Source: Psychromonas sp. MB-3u-54 (GTDB lineage: Bacteria > Pseudomonadota > Gammaproteobacteria > Enterobacterales > Psychromonadaceae). From it: a DNA stretch of 50,097 nucleotides. The stretch spans positions 1 to 50,097 of the forward strand of contig NZ_PJBP01000169.1 in assembly GCF_002836415.1 (NCBI RefSeq). The letters run 5' to 3'. The translations under genes were made by a program, and so were the position numbers. Shown in pieces: positions 26,842-35,566 of this stretch; within the stretch, counting starts at the first letter, position 1; each line of letters starts with the position of its first letter. The notes under the pieces were generated by a model. It did not search any database, was not told the origin of the DNA, and saw only the letters and a program-made list of their open reading frames with translations.

Positions 26842-29800
26842 TTGGTAAAATTATAAATTGGTCAATTAAAAACCGTATTCTGGTTTTATTGATAACCGCA
26901 GCGATTGTCGCTTACGGGGTGTTCTCTGTTCAGAAAACACCGATTGACGCCATTCCGGATCTTAGTGATGTGCAGGTTATTATTAAAACCAGCTATCCCG
27001 GACAAGCGCCGCAGGTGGTTGAAGATCAGGTTACTTACCCGTTAACGACTGCTATGTTATCGGTGCCGGGCGCAAAAACCGTGCGTGGTTATTCATTTTT
27101 TGGTGACTCTTACGTCTATATCATCTTTGATGATAATACCGACATGTATTGGGCGCGTTCACGTGTTTTGGAATATTTGTCGCAAGTTGCGCCAGATTTG
27201 CCTGAGGCGGCACGCTCAGCGTTAGGGCCTGATGCCACAGGCGTGGGCTGGGTATTTAGTTATGTGTTAGTTGATAAAAGCGGAAAACATGATTTAAGTG
27301 AACTAACTAGTTTACAGAATTGGTTTTTAAAGTTTGAGCTACAGACTGTCCCTGGTGTCTCGGAAGTGGCGACCGTCGGTGGTATGGTCAAGCAGTATCA
27401 AGTACGTGTTGATCCTAATAAATTACGTGCTTATAACCTGCCCCTTAACAAAATCACTAGTGCCATTCAGCAAGCCAACCAGGAAAGTGGCGCCAGTGTC
27501 ATTGAGATGGGGGAAGCTGAGTATATGGTGCGCACTTCCGGTTATATTTCATCCATTGCTGATCTTAAAGCTATTCCGTTACAAGTAAATGCACAAGGTA
27601 CACCACTTTTATTAGGTGATGTGGCGACCATCAATTTAGGTCCGCAAATGCGCCGCGGTATTACCGAACTGAACGGTGAAGGTGAAGTAGTCAGTGGCGT
27701 GATTGTGATGCGCTTTGGCGAAAATGCACAAGGCGTCATTGCAGCGGTTAAAGACAAACTCAAAACGCTGCAAAAAAGTTTGCCGGAGGGGGTGGAAATT
27801 ATACCTACCTATGATCGTTCTGAATTAATTAATAGTGCAGTACAGAACCTTTACTATAAATTACTCGAAGAGTTTATTGTGGTGATTCTGGTTTGTGCCG
27901 CTTTCTTGTTTCACTTTCGTTCATCATTAGTGGTGCTGTTAAGCCTACCGGTGGGGATCTTTGTCGCCTTTATTATTATGTCGTGGCAGGGCATTAACGC
28001 CAATATCATGTCATTAGGGGGAATAGCGATTGCCATTGGCGCAATGGTGGATGGCGCCATTGTAATGATCGAAAACGTGCATAAACACATGGAAAAAACC
28101 GAGCTGACCGATGAAAATCGCTGGCAGGTTATCAGCAAAGCGACACTTGAGGTTGGCCCGGCGCTGTTTTTCTCATTGCTGATTATTACTTTTAGTTTCT
28201 TACCCGTTTTTGCCTTAGAGGGACAGTCGGGCAAGATGTTCTCACCATTGGCATTCACCAAAACCTATGCGATGGCCGCTTCTGCAGGTTTAGCAATCAC
28301 TTTAATTCCAGTATTAATGGGCTATTTCATTCGCGGTAAAGTATTACCTGAACACAAAAACCCCTTAAACCGTTTTCTGGTGGCTTTATATAAACCTGTG
28401 TTGGCCTTTAGTTTACGCTTTCCGTTATTAGCAATCAGCTTTGCATTTCTGGTGTTATTGGTTGGATTCTATCCGGTGAGTAAAATTGGCAGCGAGTTTA
28501 TTCCACCGCTTGATGAAGGCGATCTCATGTATATGCCGACCACTTATCCGGGTATTTCTATCGGTAAAGCGCGCGAGTTATTACAGCAAACCAACAAGCT
28601 GATTAAAACTGTGCCGGAAGTGAAAACCGTGTGGGGGAAAATAGGACGAGCGGAAACTGCGACCGATCCAGCGCCCTTAACCATGATTGAAACGACTATC
28701 CAATTTATACCTAAAGATCAATGGCGCGCGGGCATGACAAAAAAAATGATCATCGATGAGCTGGATAGCCTGATTCAGTTCCCCGGTTTAACCAACGCTT
28801 GGGTAATGCCGATTAAAACGCGTATCGATATGTTGGCCACGGGCATTAAAACACCGATTGGCATCAAAATAGCCGGTGCAGATTTAGGTGAGATTGAAAA
28901 AATTGGCAAGCAGATTGAGACTATTCTAAAAGATGTCGAAGGCACTGCATCGGTGTACGCAGAGCGGGTAACGGGAGGGCGTTATGTCAAAGTGGATATA
29001 GACCGTCAAAAGGCTGGACGTTATGGGCTTAACATTGCTGAAATACAACAGCTAGTTGCCGTGGCTATTGGTGGTAAAAATATCACCGAAACCATTGAAG
29101 GGTTAGAGCGTTATCCGGTTAACTTACGTTACCCGAATGATTATCGCGATTCGCTCAGTGCACTAAAACGCCTGCCGATTGTGACCCCAAGCAAAATGAA
29201 TATCAGCTTAAGCGACGTGGCTAATGTTTATATAGAGGCGGGGGCGCCTATGATTAAAACAGAAAATGCGCGTCTTAATGGTTGGATTTTTGTCGATATA
29301 GAAAATGTTGATTTGGGCTCATACGTTAAAGATGCACAGCGGATTGTGAATGAGCAAGTAATCTTACCGGGAGGATATTCACTGGTTTGGTCCGGACAAT
29401 ATGAATATATGGAAAAGGCCAATGCGCGTTTGGCAAAAGTCATTCCTGTGACGCTGGTTATTATCGTTATTCTGCTGTATATGGCCTTCCGCCGAGTCGG
29501 AGAAGTCTTGCTGATTTTATCCACATTGCCCTTTGCATTAATGGGGGGGATTTGGTTGATGTTCTTCCTTGGTTTTAACTTTTCCGTTGCAGTCGGGGTG
29601 GGATTTATCGCACTGGCAGGGGTGTCGATAGAAATTGGCGTGATTATGCTTTTGTATTTAAACCAATCATTAGAAGCTAAAAAACTTCAATGTCTTGAGC
29701 ATTTTAATGTTAATGATTTAAAAGAAGCAGTAATTGAAGGTGCCGGGTTACGTGTACGGCCGGTGATGATGACAGTGGCCGTAGTAGTAATGGGCTTAGT

Positions 29801-29966
29801 CCCTATTATGTATGGCGATGGTACTGGATCATCGGTCATGCAGCGGATAGCGACACCTATGATCGGCGGTATGATCAGTGCCATTATTTTGACCCTGCTT
29901 ATTTTACCTGCGGTGTATTTCCAATGGAAAAAAATCAGTCTGCGTAAGCAATTTAATATGAAATAA
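26838..29966 (+). CDS. cusA: CusA-type copper/silver RND efflux pump
   Basis: A 1042-residue inner-membrane pump with the RND layout: two six-helix bundles and two large periplasmic loops. Proton-relay sequence MVDGAIVMIENVHK is present near residue 405. All three Met of the CusA copper site appear conserved, in DLMYMPTTYPGIS, PLTMIETTIQ and RIDMLATGIKTPIGIK, which points to copper(I)/silver and away from zinc, cobalt or nickel. It overlaps the adaptor gene by four bases (ATGA), so translation is coupled. Length and motifs suggest it is fully functional. Confidence 0.93.
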   Translation: MIGKIINWSIKNRILVLLITAAIVAYGVFSVQKTPIDAIPDLSDVQVIIKTSYPGQAPQVVEDQVTYPLTTAMLSVPGAKTVRGYSFFGDSYVYIIFDDNTDMYWARSRVLEYLSQVAPDLPEAARSALGPDATGVGWVFSYVLVDKSGKHDLSELTSLQNWFLKFELQTVPGVSEVATVGGMVKQYQVRVDPNKLRAYNLPLNKITSAIQQANQESGASVIEMGEAEYMVRTSGYISSIADLKAIPLQVNAQGTPLLLGDVATINLGPQMRRGITELNGEGEVVSGVIVMRFGENAQGVIAAVKDKLKTLQKSLPEGVEIIPTYDRSELINSAVQNLYYKLLEEFIVVILVCAAFLFHFRSSLVVLLSLPVGIFVAFIIMSWQGINANIMSLGGIAIAIGAMVDGAIVMIENVHKHMEKTELTDENRWQVISKATLEVGPALFFSLLIITFSFLPVFALEGQSGKMFSPLAFTKTYAMAASAGLAITLIPVLMGYFIRGKVLPEHKNPLNRFLVALYKPVLAFSLRFPLLAISFAFLVLLVGFYPVSKIGSEFIPPLDEGDLMYMPTTYPGISIGKARELLQQTNKLIKTVPEVKTVWGKIGRAETATDPAPLTMIETTIQFIPKDQWRAGMTKKMIIDELDSLIQFPGLTNAWVMPIKTRIDMLATGIKTPIGIKIAGADLGEIEKIGKQIETILKDVEGTASVYAERVTGGRYVKVDIDRQKAGRYGLNIAEIQQLVAVAIGGKNITETIEGLERYPVNLRYPNDYRDSLSALKRLPIVTPSKMNISLSDVANVYIEAGAPMIKTENARLNGWIFVDIENVDLGSYVKDAQRIVNEQVILPGGYSLVWSGQYEYMEKANARLAKVIPVTLVIIVILLYMAFRRVGEVLLILSTLPFALMGGIWLMFFLGFNFSVAVGVGFIALAGVSIEIGVIMLLYLNQSLEAKKLQCLEHFNVNDLKEAVIEGAGLRVRPVMMTVAVVVMGLVPIMYGDGTGSSVMQRIATPMIGGMISAIILTLLILPAVYFQWKKISLRKQFNMK

Positions 29967-29977
29967 CAGTAATATGT

Positions 29978-30008
29978 TGAATCATCTTTTATCAAAAAGG
30001 GTGATTCA
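29978..30008. other. intercistronic hairpin after cusA
   Basis: A 9-bp stem (TGAATCATC / GGTGATTCA, one G-T pair) with a 13-base loop lies between cusA and the Met-rich gene. It lacks a following T-run, so it may only reduce read-through or protect the upstream mRNA. Confidence 0.4.
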
Positions 30009-30059
30009 TCTTATCAATCATTAACACTACAAAAAAAATAATTTAAAAGGAAAACAAAG

Positions 30060-30668
30060 ATGAACATTAAAAAAAGTAAAATAGCATTAGCACTGGGTGC
30101 TTTATTATTTTTATCTGTGCCGCTTTCAAGCGCATTGGCTGATCAAAATCACAATGACGTTAAAGTGGCGCAGAGGGGAGACACTATGGAGTTTATTAAA
30201 AGTGAACTGCGCGGTTATGTAAAAGGAGTTAAAAGTGATGATGCGCAGAAAATGCAGCAGCATCTTAATAAGCTCTTAACCTTAAGTACAATGCCAGCTA
30301 ATCAAACAGCAGATAAAATGAACAACATGCCTGCTGCAAGTATGGGTCATGAGCAGATGGGGATGTCTGAAATGGAGCATGCCAATATGGGTCAGGATGA
30401 TATGGGCATGGATCATTCTAATATGACTGATAGCGATATGGCGATGGATCATTCTAATATGGCTGATAGCGATATGAAAATGGACGGTGCCTCCCATGAT
30501 ATGTCGACTATGGAAGGCATGAGTCCTGCACAACATCAGCATATGCTCTATATGCAGGGTATTGCCGGGCTTAATGATCTGTTTAAGCAGTTAGAGAAAG
30601 CGCAGGATAAAACTGAAATCAAATTTATTTTGGGTAAAGTTAAAGCGCAGCTTAAAAAGAATCAATAA
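30060..30668 (+). CDS. periplasmic Met/His-rich copper-binding protein
   Basis: A 202-residue exported protein with signal peptide (core LALGALLFLSVPLSSALA). A helical N-terminal part (EFIKSELRGYVKGVKSDD) and helical C-terminal part (AGLNDLFKQLEKAQDKTE) weakly recall cytochrome-b562-like bundles. Between them lies a Met/His/Asp-rich segment with repeated MDHSNM and DSDM units, very similar in style to the copper-binding repeats of CopB/PcoB. Such repeats bind copper in the periplasm. The ribosome binding site is AAGGAAAAC. It follows cusA after 93 bases, so it may be part of the same transcript. Confidence 0.8.
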   Translation: MNIKKSKIALALGALLFLSVPLSSALADQNHNDVKVAQRGDTMEFIKSELRGYVKGVKSDDAQKMQQHLNKLLTLSTMPANQTADKMNNMPAASMGHEQMGMSEMEHANMGQDDMGMDHSNMTDSDMAMDHSNMADSDMKMDGASHDMSTMEGMSPAQHQHMLYMQGIAGLNDLFKQLEKAQDKTEIKFILGKVKAQLKKNQ

Positions 30669-30786
30669 TTATTCGCTTGAGATTGTAATTAATCCTGAAG
30701 GTCTCTATTTAACAGCTGCTTTTTATTTCGCTCACTCTCACTAAAAGGTTTAAGTGAATGAGATATAAAAGCAGATATGCGAAACA

Positions 30787-30840
30787 ATGAAATTTTTTAA
30801 AATTGTAGCAATATTAACTTTAGCTTTAATAAGTAACCTG
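30787..30840 (+). pseudogene. copC: copC 5' fragment (signal peptide only)
   Basis: Eighteen codons (MKFFKIVAILTLALISNL) match the start of the intact CopC at 39135 (MKIFKMIAILSLVVVSNL) in sequence and position. Homology then stops exactly, and unrelated GC-richer DNA begins at about 30841. The frame runs on to a stop at 30918. This is a truncated second copC copy. Confidence 0.75.
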
Positions 30841-31290
30841 AGATCGGGTTATTTAGAAATAACGCGGCCCTATTATCCGTCATCATCGAGGTGTTTTGTC
30901 GGGGCTAAGCGTGCCTGACGTATTTTCGGAACTGGGCCTTCGGGTTCGGCGCTTGCTAATTTCTAGGACTTATGTCGATTACCACTAGTCTCGCTTTTGC
31001 CCGCCTGAAGGCGGGATTCCAATTTGGCGTGCCACTTAACAGTGGTATTTTTGTGTTTTTAGGCACTGAGCTGCTATGCGAAATGTGCACTGGAGAGGGC
31101 ACGCAGAACTTAGCCCGTTCATAACATTGAACTGCCGTAAATGACTCAGGGCGTCCTTTCCTACGCCTGTCAGGTCATTGTCGTAAATTCCAACGTTCAA
31201 ATTTGTTCCTGACAAATTTGTCACTTCCCGATCAATTCCCCTTATGCTTTGTCGCTTGTATCTAGGCACTCTAATAACCATAATTCACTA
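30841..31290. mobile_element. GC-richer, structured, non-coding insert of unknown type
   Basis: About 450 bases richer in GC than the flanks start abruptly inside the copC copy. Hairpins are visible, for example GCCCGCC/GGCGGG near 30999-31014 and CCACT/AGTGG near 31030-31045. The longest frame (81 codons, minus strand, 31036-31281) is not recognisable. It may be the end of an insertion sequence or another mobile element whose coding part is gone. I found no target-site duplication and no second copy in the window. It ends before the MerR-type promoter. Confidence 0.45.
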
Positions 31291-31301
31291 TTAATATTTC
31301 A

Positions 31302-31382
31302 TTCTCAGCTTGACCTTCCCCTAAGAGTAATGACTAAGCTTGTTTTTAAGATTACAGTCGAAACTGAATTAAGGAGGGCGTT
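31302..31382 (+). promoter_or_regulatory. CueR-type promoter, copy 1
   Basis: -35 TTGACC (31310-31315) and -10 TAAGCT (31335-31340) are separated by 19 bases, the over-long spacer of MerR-family-activated promoters. The left operator arm ACCTTCC equals the CueR consensus. The right arm GTAATGA matches GGAAGGT at only 4 of 7. A strong ribosome binding site (AAGGAGG) ends the block. It drives the DUF3081-like gene. Confidence 0.8.
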
Positions 31383-31652
31383 ATGTATTTAGATCAAGAA
31401 AAAAAACAAAACCTGTTACACATATTTAATTTAGTCAGCACTAAGGGCAGTAAGACTGATGGCGTTTATGAGCTTTCAGGTGTACGTGCATCTTATGATT
31501 TCGACGGATATACCTGCTGGTTAGCCTATCGAGATTTGACTGTCACGCTCATGTTTCACGGTTCATATGATTTTGACTATCAACACAAAGAGACGCTGGA
31601 ATTTTTTTTTAAATTAGTATCAAATTTATTGGCTGAAAAAGATAATTTATAA
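31383..31652 (+). CDS. DUF3081-like small protein
   Basis: An 89-residue cytosolic protein. The block YELSGVRASYDFDGYTCWLA and HGSYDFDYQHKETLEFF match the DUF3081 family of gammaproteobacterial proteins of unknown function. It has no Met/Cys clusters. Its own CueR-type promoter and strong ribosome binding site (AAGGAGG) indicate that copper induces it. The promoter is a near copy of the one before copA, so a duplication could have placed this gene under copper control. Confidence 0.75.
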   Translation: MYLDQEKKQNLLHIFNLVSTKGSKTDGVYELSGVRASYDFDGYTCWLAYRDLTVTLMFHGSYDFDYQHKETLEFFFKLVSNLLAEKDNL

Positions 31653-31754
31653 AGCCCAAACAATAACGATAGGCGACTCTGTGAATTTATTTTTAGAAAA
31701 ATTTTGCCATTTAGACAAATTAAAAAAAACGTTATAAATAATTTAAATATTATC

Positions 31755-31834
31755 TTCTCAGCTTGACCTTCCCCTAAGAGTAATGACTAAGCTTGTTCTT
31801 AAGGTGACAGTCGAAACTGAATTAAGGAGGTTGT
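31755..31834 (+). promoter_or_regulatory. CueR-type promoter of copA, copy 2
   Basis: -35 TTGACC (31763-31768), 19-base spacer, -10 TAAGCT (31788-31793). It is nearly identical to copy 1 over about 78 bases from TTCTCAG through AAGGAGG, with only a few changes (for example TTTTTAAGATTA versus TTCTTAAGGTGA). It should be bound by the CueR encoded at 35567. Confidence 0.85.
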
Positions 31835-34369
31835 ATGTCTTTATCCGCAAGCTTAAAATTACCTATAGAGGGGATGACCTGCACGGGTTGTGCGAGTCGA
31901 TTACAAACCGCACTCAATGCAATAGAAGGAATTAATGCTGAAGTGAGTTTTGCAGCCAAGAGTGCAGAATTCACTATTGATGGCAGTGTCGATTATGATG
32001 GCACTTTAAAATCTATTCTGATGTTGATTGAACAAAAAGGCTACAAAACAGCATCTTCACCGGAAGACGATGTATTGAATAACAGTCAGTCAGTCGCCCC
32101 CTCTCCGACAAATAAAGCGCCTCATGACTCCCAAACAAAAACACAAGAGTTACTTTTAGAGGGGGTGACCTGCGCAAGCTGCGTCAGCAAAATAGAAAAA
32201 GCCTTAAATGCACTGCCTGATGTTCAACAGGCGCAAATAAACTTTGCTCTCAGAACCGCCTCTATTACCGGTGATGTTGAGACAGAAACGCTAATAAAAA
32301 CCATTGAAGCGGCTGGGTATAATGCTAAAAGTACAGACAATGCCAGTGACGAGACGCTACTCGATGAAAAAGAGAAAGCCGATCAAAAGTATTATCGACA
32401 ACTAATATTACAGGTGTGGATCGGTTTAGGTTTAGGGATCCCATTAATGGCGTATGGTCTTTTAGGAGGACCGATGACAGTCAATTCACCTATAGAGCGG
32501 GGTGTTTGGTTGGTCATAGGCCTTATCTGTGCGGCCGTAATGTATTTTGCAGGTAAACATTTTTATCTCGGTGCATGGAAATCTTTTGTTAATCACAATG
32601 CGAATATGGATACTTTAATTGCGTTAGGGACTGGCACTGCATGGTTATATTCAATGATTGTCGTTATTTATCCGCTGGCTTTACCTGAAATGGCAAGACA
32701 TGTCTATTTTGAAGCGACCGCAATGATCATTGGTTTAATTAATTTAGGTCTAGCGCTTGAAGTCAAAGCACGTGGTCGTACTAGCGAAGCGATACAGCGA
32801 TTAATTGGCTTACAGCCAAAAACAGCACGCGTTATTCGTGATGGCAACGATATTGATATAGCCATTGAACAAGTCTTATTAAATGATCTGGTTCGCGTTC
32901 GCCCCGGTGAATGTATCCCTGTTGATGGCATAGTTAACGAAGGAAAAACAACCATTGATGAGTCGATGCTAACTGGCGAGCCAATGCCGGTCAAAAAATC
33001 ACAAGGTGATGAGATTGTTGCCGGCTCCATCAATAAAAGTGGATCTATTATTTTTAAGGCCACTCGCGTCGGTAAAGATACAGCGCTCGCACAAATAATT
33101 AAGATGGTTAAACGAGCACAAAACTCTAAACCGCCGATCGGACGATTAGCTGATATTATCGCTTCTTATTTTGTCCCCGTTATTATGATTATTTCAATTA
33201 CCAGTGCATTGGTCTGGTTAAACTTTGGCCCGGAACCCAGTATTGCTTTTGCCGTTGTATCAGCAACAACAATACTTATTATTGCCTGTCCATGTGCATT
33301 AGGGCTGGCAACACCTATGTCGGTGATGGTTGGGGTGGGTAAAGCCGCGGAAGCTGGCGTCCTTATTCGCAATGGCGAAGCCCTACAAAATGCTTCAAAA
33401 ATCACCACTATGATCCTGGATAAAACCGGCACTATTACCTTAGGTCAGCCTAAAGTAACGGATATTTATCGCGTTAATTCAATGGACGAAAACCAGATCT
33501 TGCAATTAGTCGCAAGTTTAGAAATCGGCTCTGAACATCCACTGGCAGAAGCCATTGTGGAATCCGCAAATGAACGAGGTTTACAAACAGATAAAGTCGA
33601 ACATTTTAACGCCATTGCTGGCCAAGGCGTAGAGGGGATCGTTGGCGATAAAGGTTTATTTTTTGGCAATCAAAAACTAATGGTTGAGCAAGGTATCAGT
33701 GTTAATAAAGAAGCTCAGGATGTGAGCCTGAAAATGGCAGGCGAGGCTAAAACCCCCATGTTTTTCGCTATTGATGGTGAGTTAGCCGCGGTTATCGCCG
33801 TTGCCGATCCGATCAAAGAAGATTCTATTTCGGCTATCAAACGCTTACAAAAAAATGGTATTCGGGTGGTTATGCTCACCGGAGATAATCAGGCGACGGC
33901 AAAAGCGGTGGCACAAAAAGTAGGTATAACAGATTTTTTTGCTGAAGTACTACCGGATGAAAAATCAAAAAAAGTGGCTGAATTACAAGCTCAAGGTGAA
34001 ATAGTCGGTATGACAGGCGACGGCATTAACGATGCGCCGGCACTTGCGCTGGCTAATGTTGGTTTTGCAATTGGTACAGGGACCGATGTGGCAATAGAAA
34101 GTGCAGATATAACATTAATGCGCGGCTCTTTACATGGCCTTGCCGATGCCATTTCCGTGAGTAAAGCCACCTTGCGTAATATTAAACAAAATCTAGTGGG
34201 TGCCTTTATTTATAACGCGGCAGGTGTACCGCTCGCCGCGGGAATTTTATTCCCCTTCTTTGGACTGTTACTTAATCCTGTTATTGCAGGCGCGGCAATG
34301 GCATTTTCATCTTTAACCGTGGTCAGTAATGCTAACCGTTTACGGTTTTTTAAACCACAAGATCATTAG
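31835..34369 (+). CDS. copA: Cu(I)-exporting P-type ATPase
   Basis: An 844-residue P1B-1 ATPase that exports cytosolic copper(I) across the inner membrane. Two N-terminal metal-binding domains carry GMTCTGCAS (C16, C19) and GVTCASCVS (about residue 112). The membrane CPC motif is in IIACPCALGLATP (about 484), the phosphorylation site in DKTGTIT (about 529) and the hinge in TGDGINDAPALA (about 727). The start has AAGGAGG and a CueR-type promoter. A cupredoxin gene follows after nine bases, so the two are co-transcribed. Confidence 0.96.
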   Translation: MSLSASLKLPIEGMTCTGCASRLQTALNAIEGINAEVSFAAKSAEFTIDGSVDYDGTLKSILMLIEQKGYKTASSPEDDVLNNSQSVAPSPTNKAPHDSQTKTQELLLEGVTCASCVSKIEKALNALPDVQQAQINFALRTASITGDVETETLIKTIEAAGYNAKSTDNASDETLLDEKEKADQKYYRQLILQVWIGLGLGIPLMAYGLLGGPMTVNSPIERGVWLVIGLICAAVMYFAGKHFYLGAWKSFVNHNANMDTLIALGTGTAWLYSMIVVIYPLALPEMARHVYFEATAMIIGLINLGLALEVKARGRTSEAIQRLIGLQPKTARVIRDGNDIDIAIEQVLLNDLVRVRPGECIPVDGIVNEGKTTIDESMLTGEPMPVKKSQGDEIVAGSINKSGSIIFKATRVGKDTALAQIIKMVKRAQNSKPPIGRLADIIASYFVPVIMIISITSALVWLNFGPEPSIAFAVVSATTILIIACPCALGLATPMSVMVGVGKAAEAGVLIRNGEALQNASKITTMILDKTGTITLGQPKVTDIYRVNSMDENQILQLVASLEIGSEHPLAEAIVESANERGLQTDKVEHFNAIAGQGVEGIVGDKGLFFGNQKLMVEQGISVNKEAQDVSLKMAGEAKTPMFFAIDGELAAVIAVADPIKEDSISAIKRLQKNGIRVVMLTGDNQATAKAVAQKVGITDFFAEVLPDEKSKKVAELQAQGEIVGMTGDGINDAPALALANVGFAIGTGTDVAIESADITLMRGSLHGLADAISVSKATLRNIKQNLVGAFIYNAAGVPLAAGILFPFFGLLLNPVIAGAAMAFSSLTVVSNANRLRFFKPQDH

Positions 34370-34378
34370 GAGAAAATT

Positions 34379-34747
34379 ATGTTCATTATTAACTTGGTTG
34401 GAATTGGTTTAATTCTTTTAATAGTCTGGTGGTTTTGGCTTTACTCTTCGAAGAACGAGCAAAAAATGTCAGCAAATAAAACCAATGGAGAGATCAGTAT
34501 TGTTGTGCAAGATGGTGTTTATCAACCATCAACAATAGCACTAAGCACGAGCACTGGCACGACACTTAAATTTACACGTAAAGATCCCAGCCCCTGTGCA
34601 GCAACGGTCATCTTTCCTGATTTTGAAATAAGTGAGGAATTACCCTTAAACAAAACCATTGAAATTTCACTCCCTATGATGAAAAAAGGGAAATATGTAT
34701 TTCACTGTCAAATGCAAATGTACAAAGGTTATCTAATAGTTGAATAA
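34379..34747 (+). CDS. membrane-anchored cupredoxin-like protein
   Basis: A 122-residue protein with one N-terminal membrane helix (about residues 3-24) and an exported cupredoxin domain. Putative copper ligands are the Cys in SPCAATVIFPDF and the H-C-x-M set in YVFHCQMQMYKG near the end. It starts nine bases after copA, with AGGAGAAA before the ATG. Proteins of this kind are often paired with copA and may receive copper(I) from it on the periplasmic side. That function is inferred from its position. Confidence 0.82.
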   Translation: MFIINLVGIGLILLIVWWFWLYSSKNEQKMSANKTNGEISIVVQDGVYQPSTIALSTSTGTTLKFTRKDPSPCAATVIFPDFEISEELPLNKTIEISLPMMKKGKYVFHCQMQMYKGYLIVE

Positions 34748-34802
34748 ATAAAATTGCCAATGTTTTTTAAATGCGGTCAACATAAATATTGAGGTAATTA
34801 CT

Positions 34803-35070
34803 ATGATCAATAAATTTAAGATATTTTTATCCACGCCTAAAGGCTGGCTAATTTTAACGGCAGTAATAAGCCTTGTTTACTATTTACTGACTAAACATAA
34901 TCAGCATTTTTTCGAGTATTTACCTTTTGCAATTCTATCCATCGGGCGAAGTACTCCATCTAAGTCTTGCGAGCAGAAGCGAGTAAATTTAGTAGGGGAG
35001 TATGTCAATATTATGTCCTGTCATGCACCTGTTTATGCATGGAGGCCATCATAATAAAGATAATAAATAG
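34803..35070 (+). pseudogene. DUF2933-type small membrane protein broken by a 73-bp insertion
   Basis: The N-terminal part (TPKGWLILTAVISLVYYLL, then HFFEYLPFAIL) matches DUF2933 proteins, whose usual ending is LCPLMHLFMHHGH. That ending is present in another frame (LCPVMHLFMHGGHHNKDNK, stop at 35068-35070). Between FAIL and LCPV lie 73 extra bases (34938-35010), a number not divisible by three. As it stands the gene encodes an 83-residue protein lacking the His-rich, probably metal-binding tail. It is otherwise well placed between the cupredoxin gene and cueR. Confidence 0.8.
34938..35010. mobile_element. 73-bp insertion inside the DUF2933 gene
   Basis: The extra DNA contains imperfect inverted arms near its ends (TACTCC / GGAGTA) and an inner TCTTGC / GCGAG-type stem, so it can fold as a hairpin. 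This suggests a very small palindromic mobile element. The boundaries are inferred from where the DUF2933 reading frame breaks and resumes, so they may be off by a few bases. Confidence 0.5.
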
Positions 35071-35121
35071 AAAATATTTTCACCATTTTCTAAGTAAAAC
35101 ATAAAAGAGAAGGAGGAAATC

Positions 35122-35490
35122 ATGAATGATTTCGAGCACCGAGTAGGTGTGACAGAAGTTAATTTAGTTATTCGAAAACTTCAACTAAAAGGGCTAACTG
35201 AATTTAACCTAGCTAAAATCATCTCTGAAATAGATCAAACTGTTGGCATTGAGAGCGTAACGCTTGATATTAAAGACGGCCTACTGCACATAGCTTATGA
35301 TGTGACTCATATAAATTTAGATGCAATAAAACTCGTCGTAGTTAAGCATGGTGCAGCGTTCTCTGAGGGGTGGTGGAACCATTTTAAAGAAGGATATTAT
35401 AATTTCGTCGATCAAAATATGAAGGACAATATCAAACATAAGCCATCTTGTTGCAGTCGACCACCGCCTGGAAGCACGAAACACAAATAG
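35122..35490 (+). CDS. HMA-like small protein lacking the CxxC motif
   Basis: A 122-residue protein. Its core (residues about 13-75) has the beta-alpha-beta pattern of a heavy-metal-associated domain (VNLVIRKL, SVTLDIKDGLLHIAYD), but the metal-binding CxxC is absent. A C-terminal CCSRPPPG segment is the only Cys pair. It sits between the DUF2933 remnant and cueR with a good ribosome binding site (AAGGAGGAAA). It may be a copper-responsive accessory protein. The role is unknown. Confidence 0.7.
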   Translation: MNDFEHRVGVTEVNLVIRKLQLKGLTEFNLAKIISEIDQTVGIESVTLDIKDGLLHIAYDVTHINLDAIKLVVVKHGAAFSEGWWNHFKEGYYNFVDQNMKDNIKHKPSCCSRPPPGSTKHK

Positions 35491-35566
35491 CGAATAAGTT
35501 AATTGTGTTTCGTTAACGATCTAAAAAATCGATAGTTAAAAAACAACAATATAAAGGAGCCCAGTC

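Noticed and set aside
30841-31290. Integron attC sites or a group II intron end
   Set aside because: I could not find the paired R/L core sites of attC or the domain V motif of group II introns; left as unknown insert.
32704-33063. 119-codon minus-strand frame within copA
   Set aside because: Complete antisense overlap with the conserved ATPase domain; a reverse-frame shadow.
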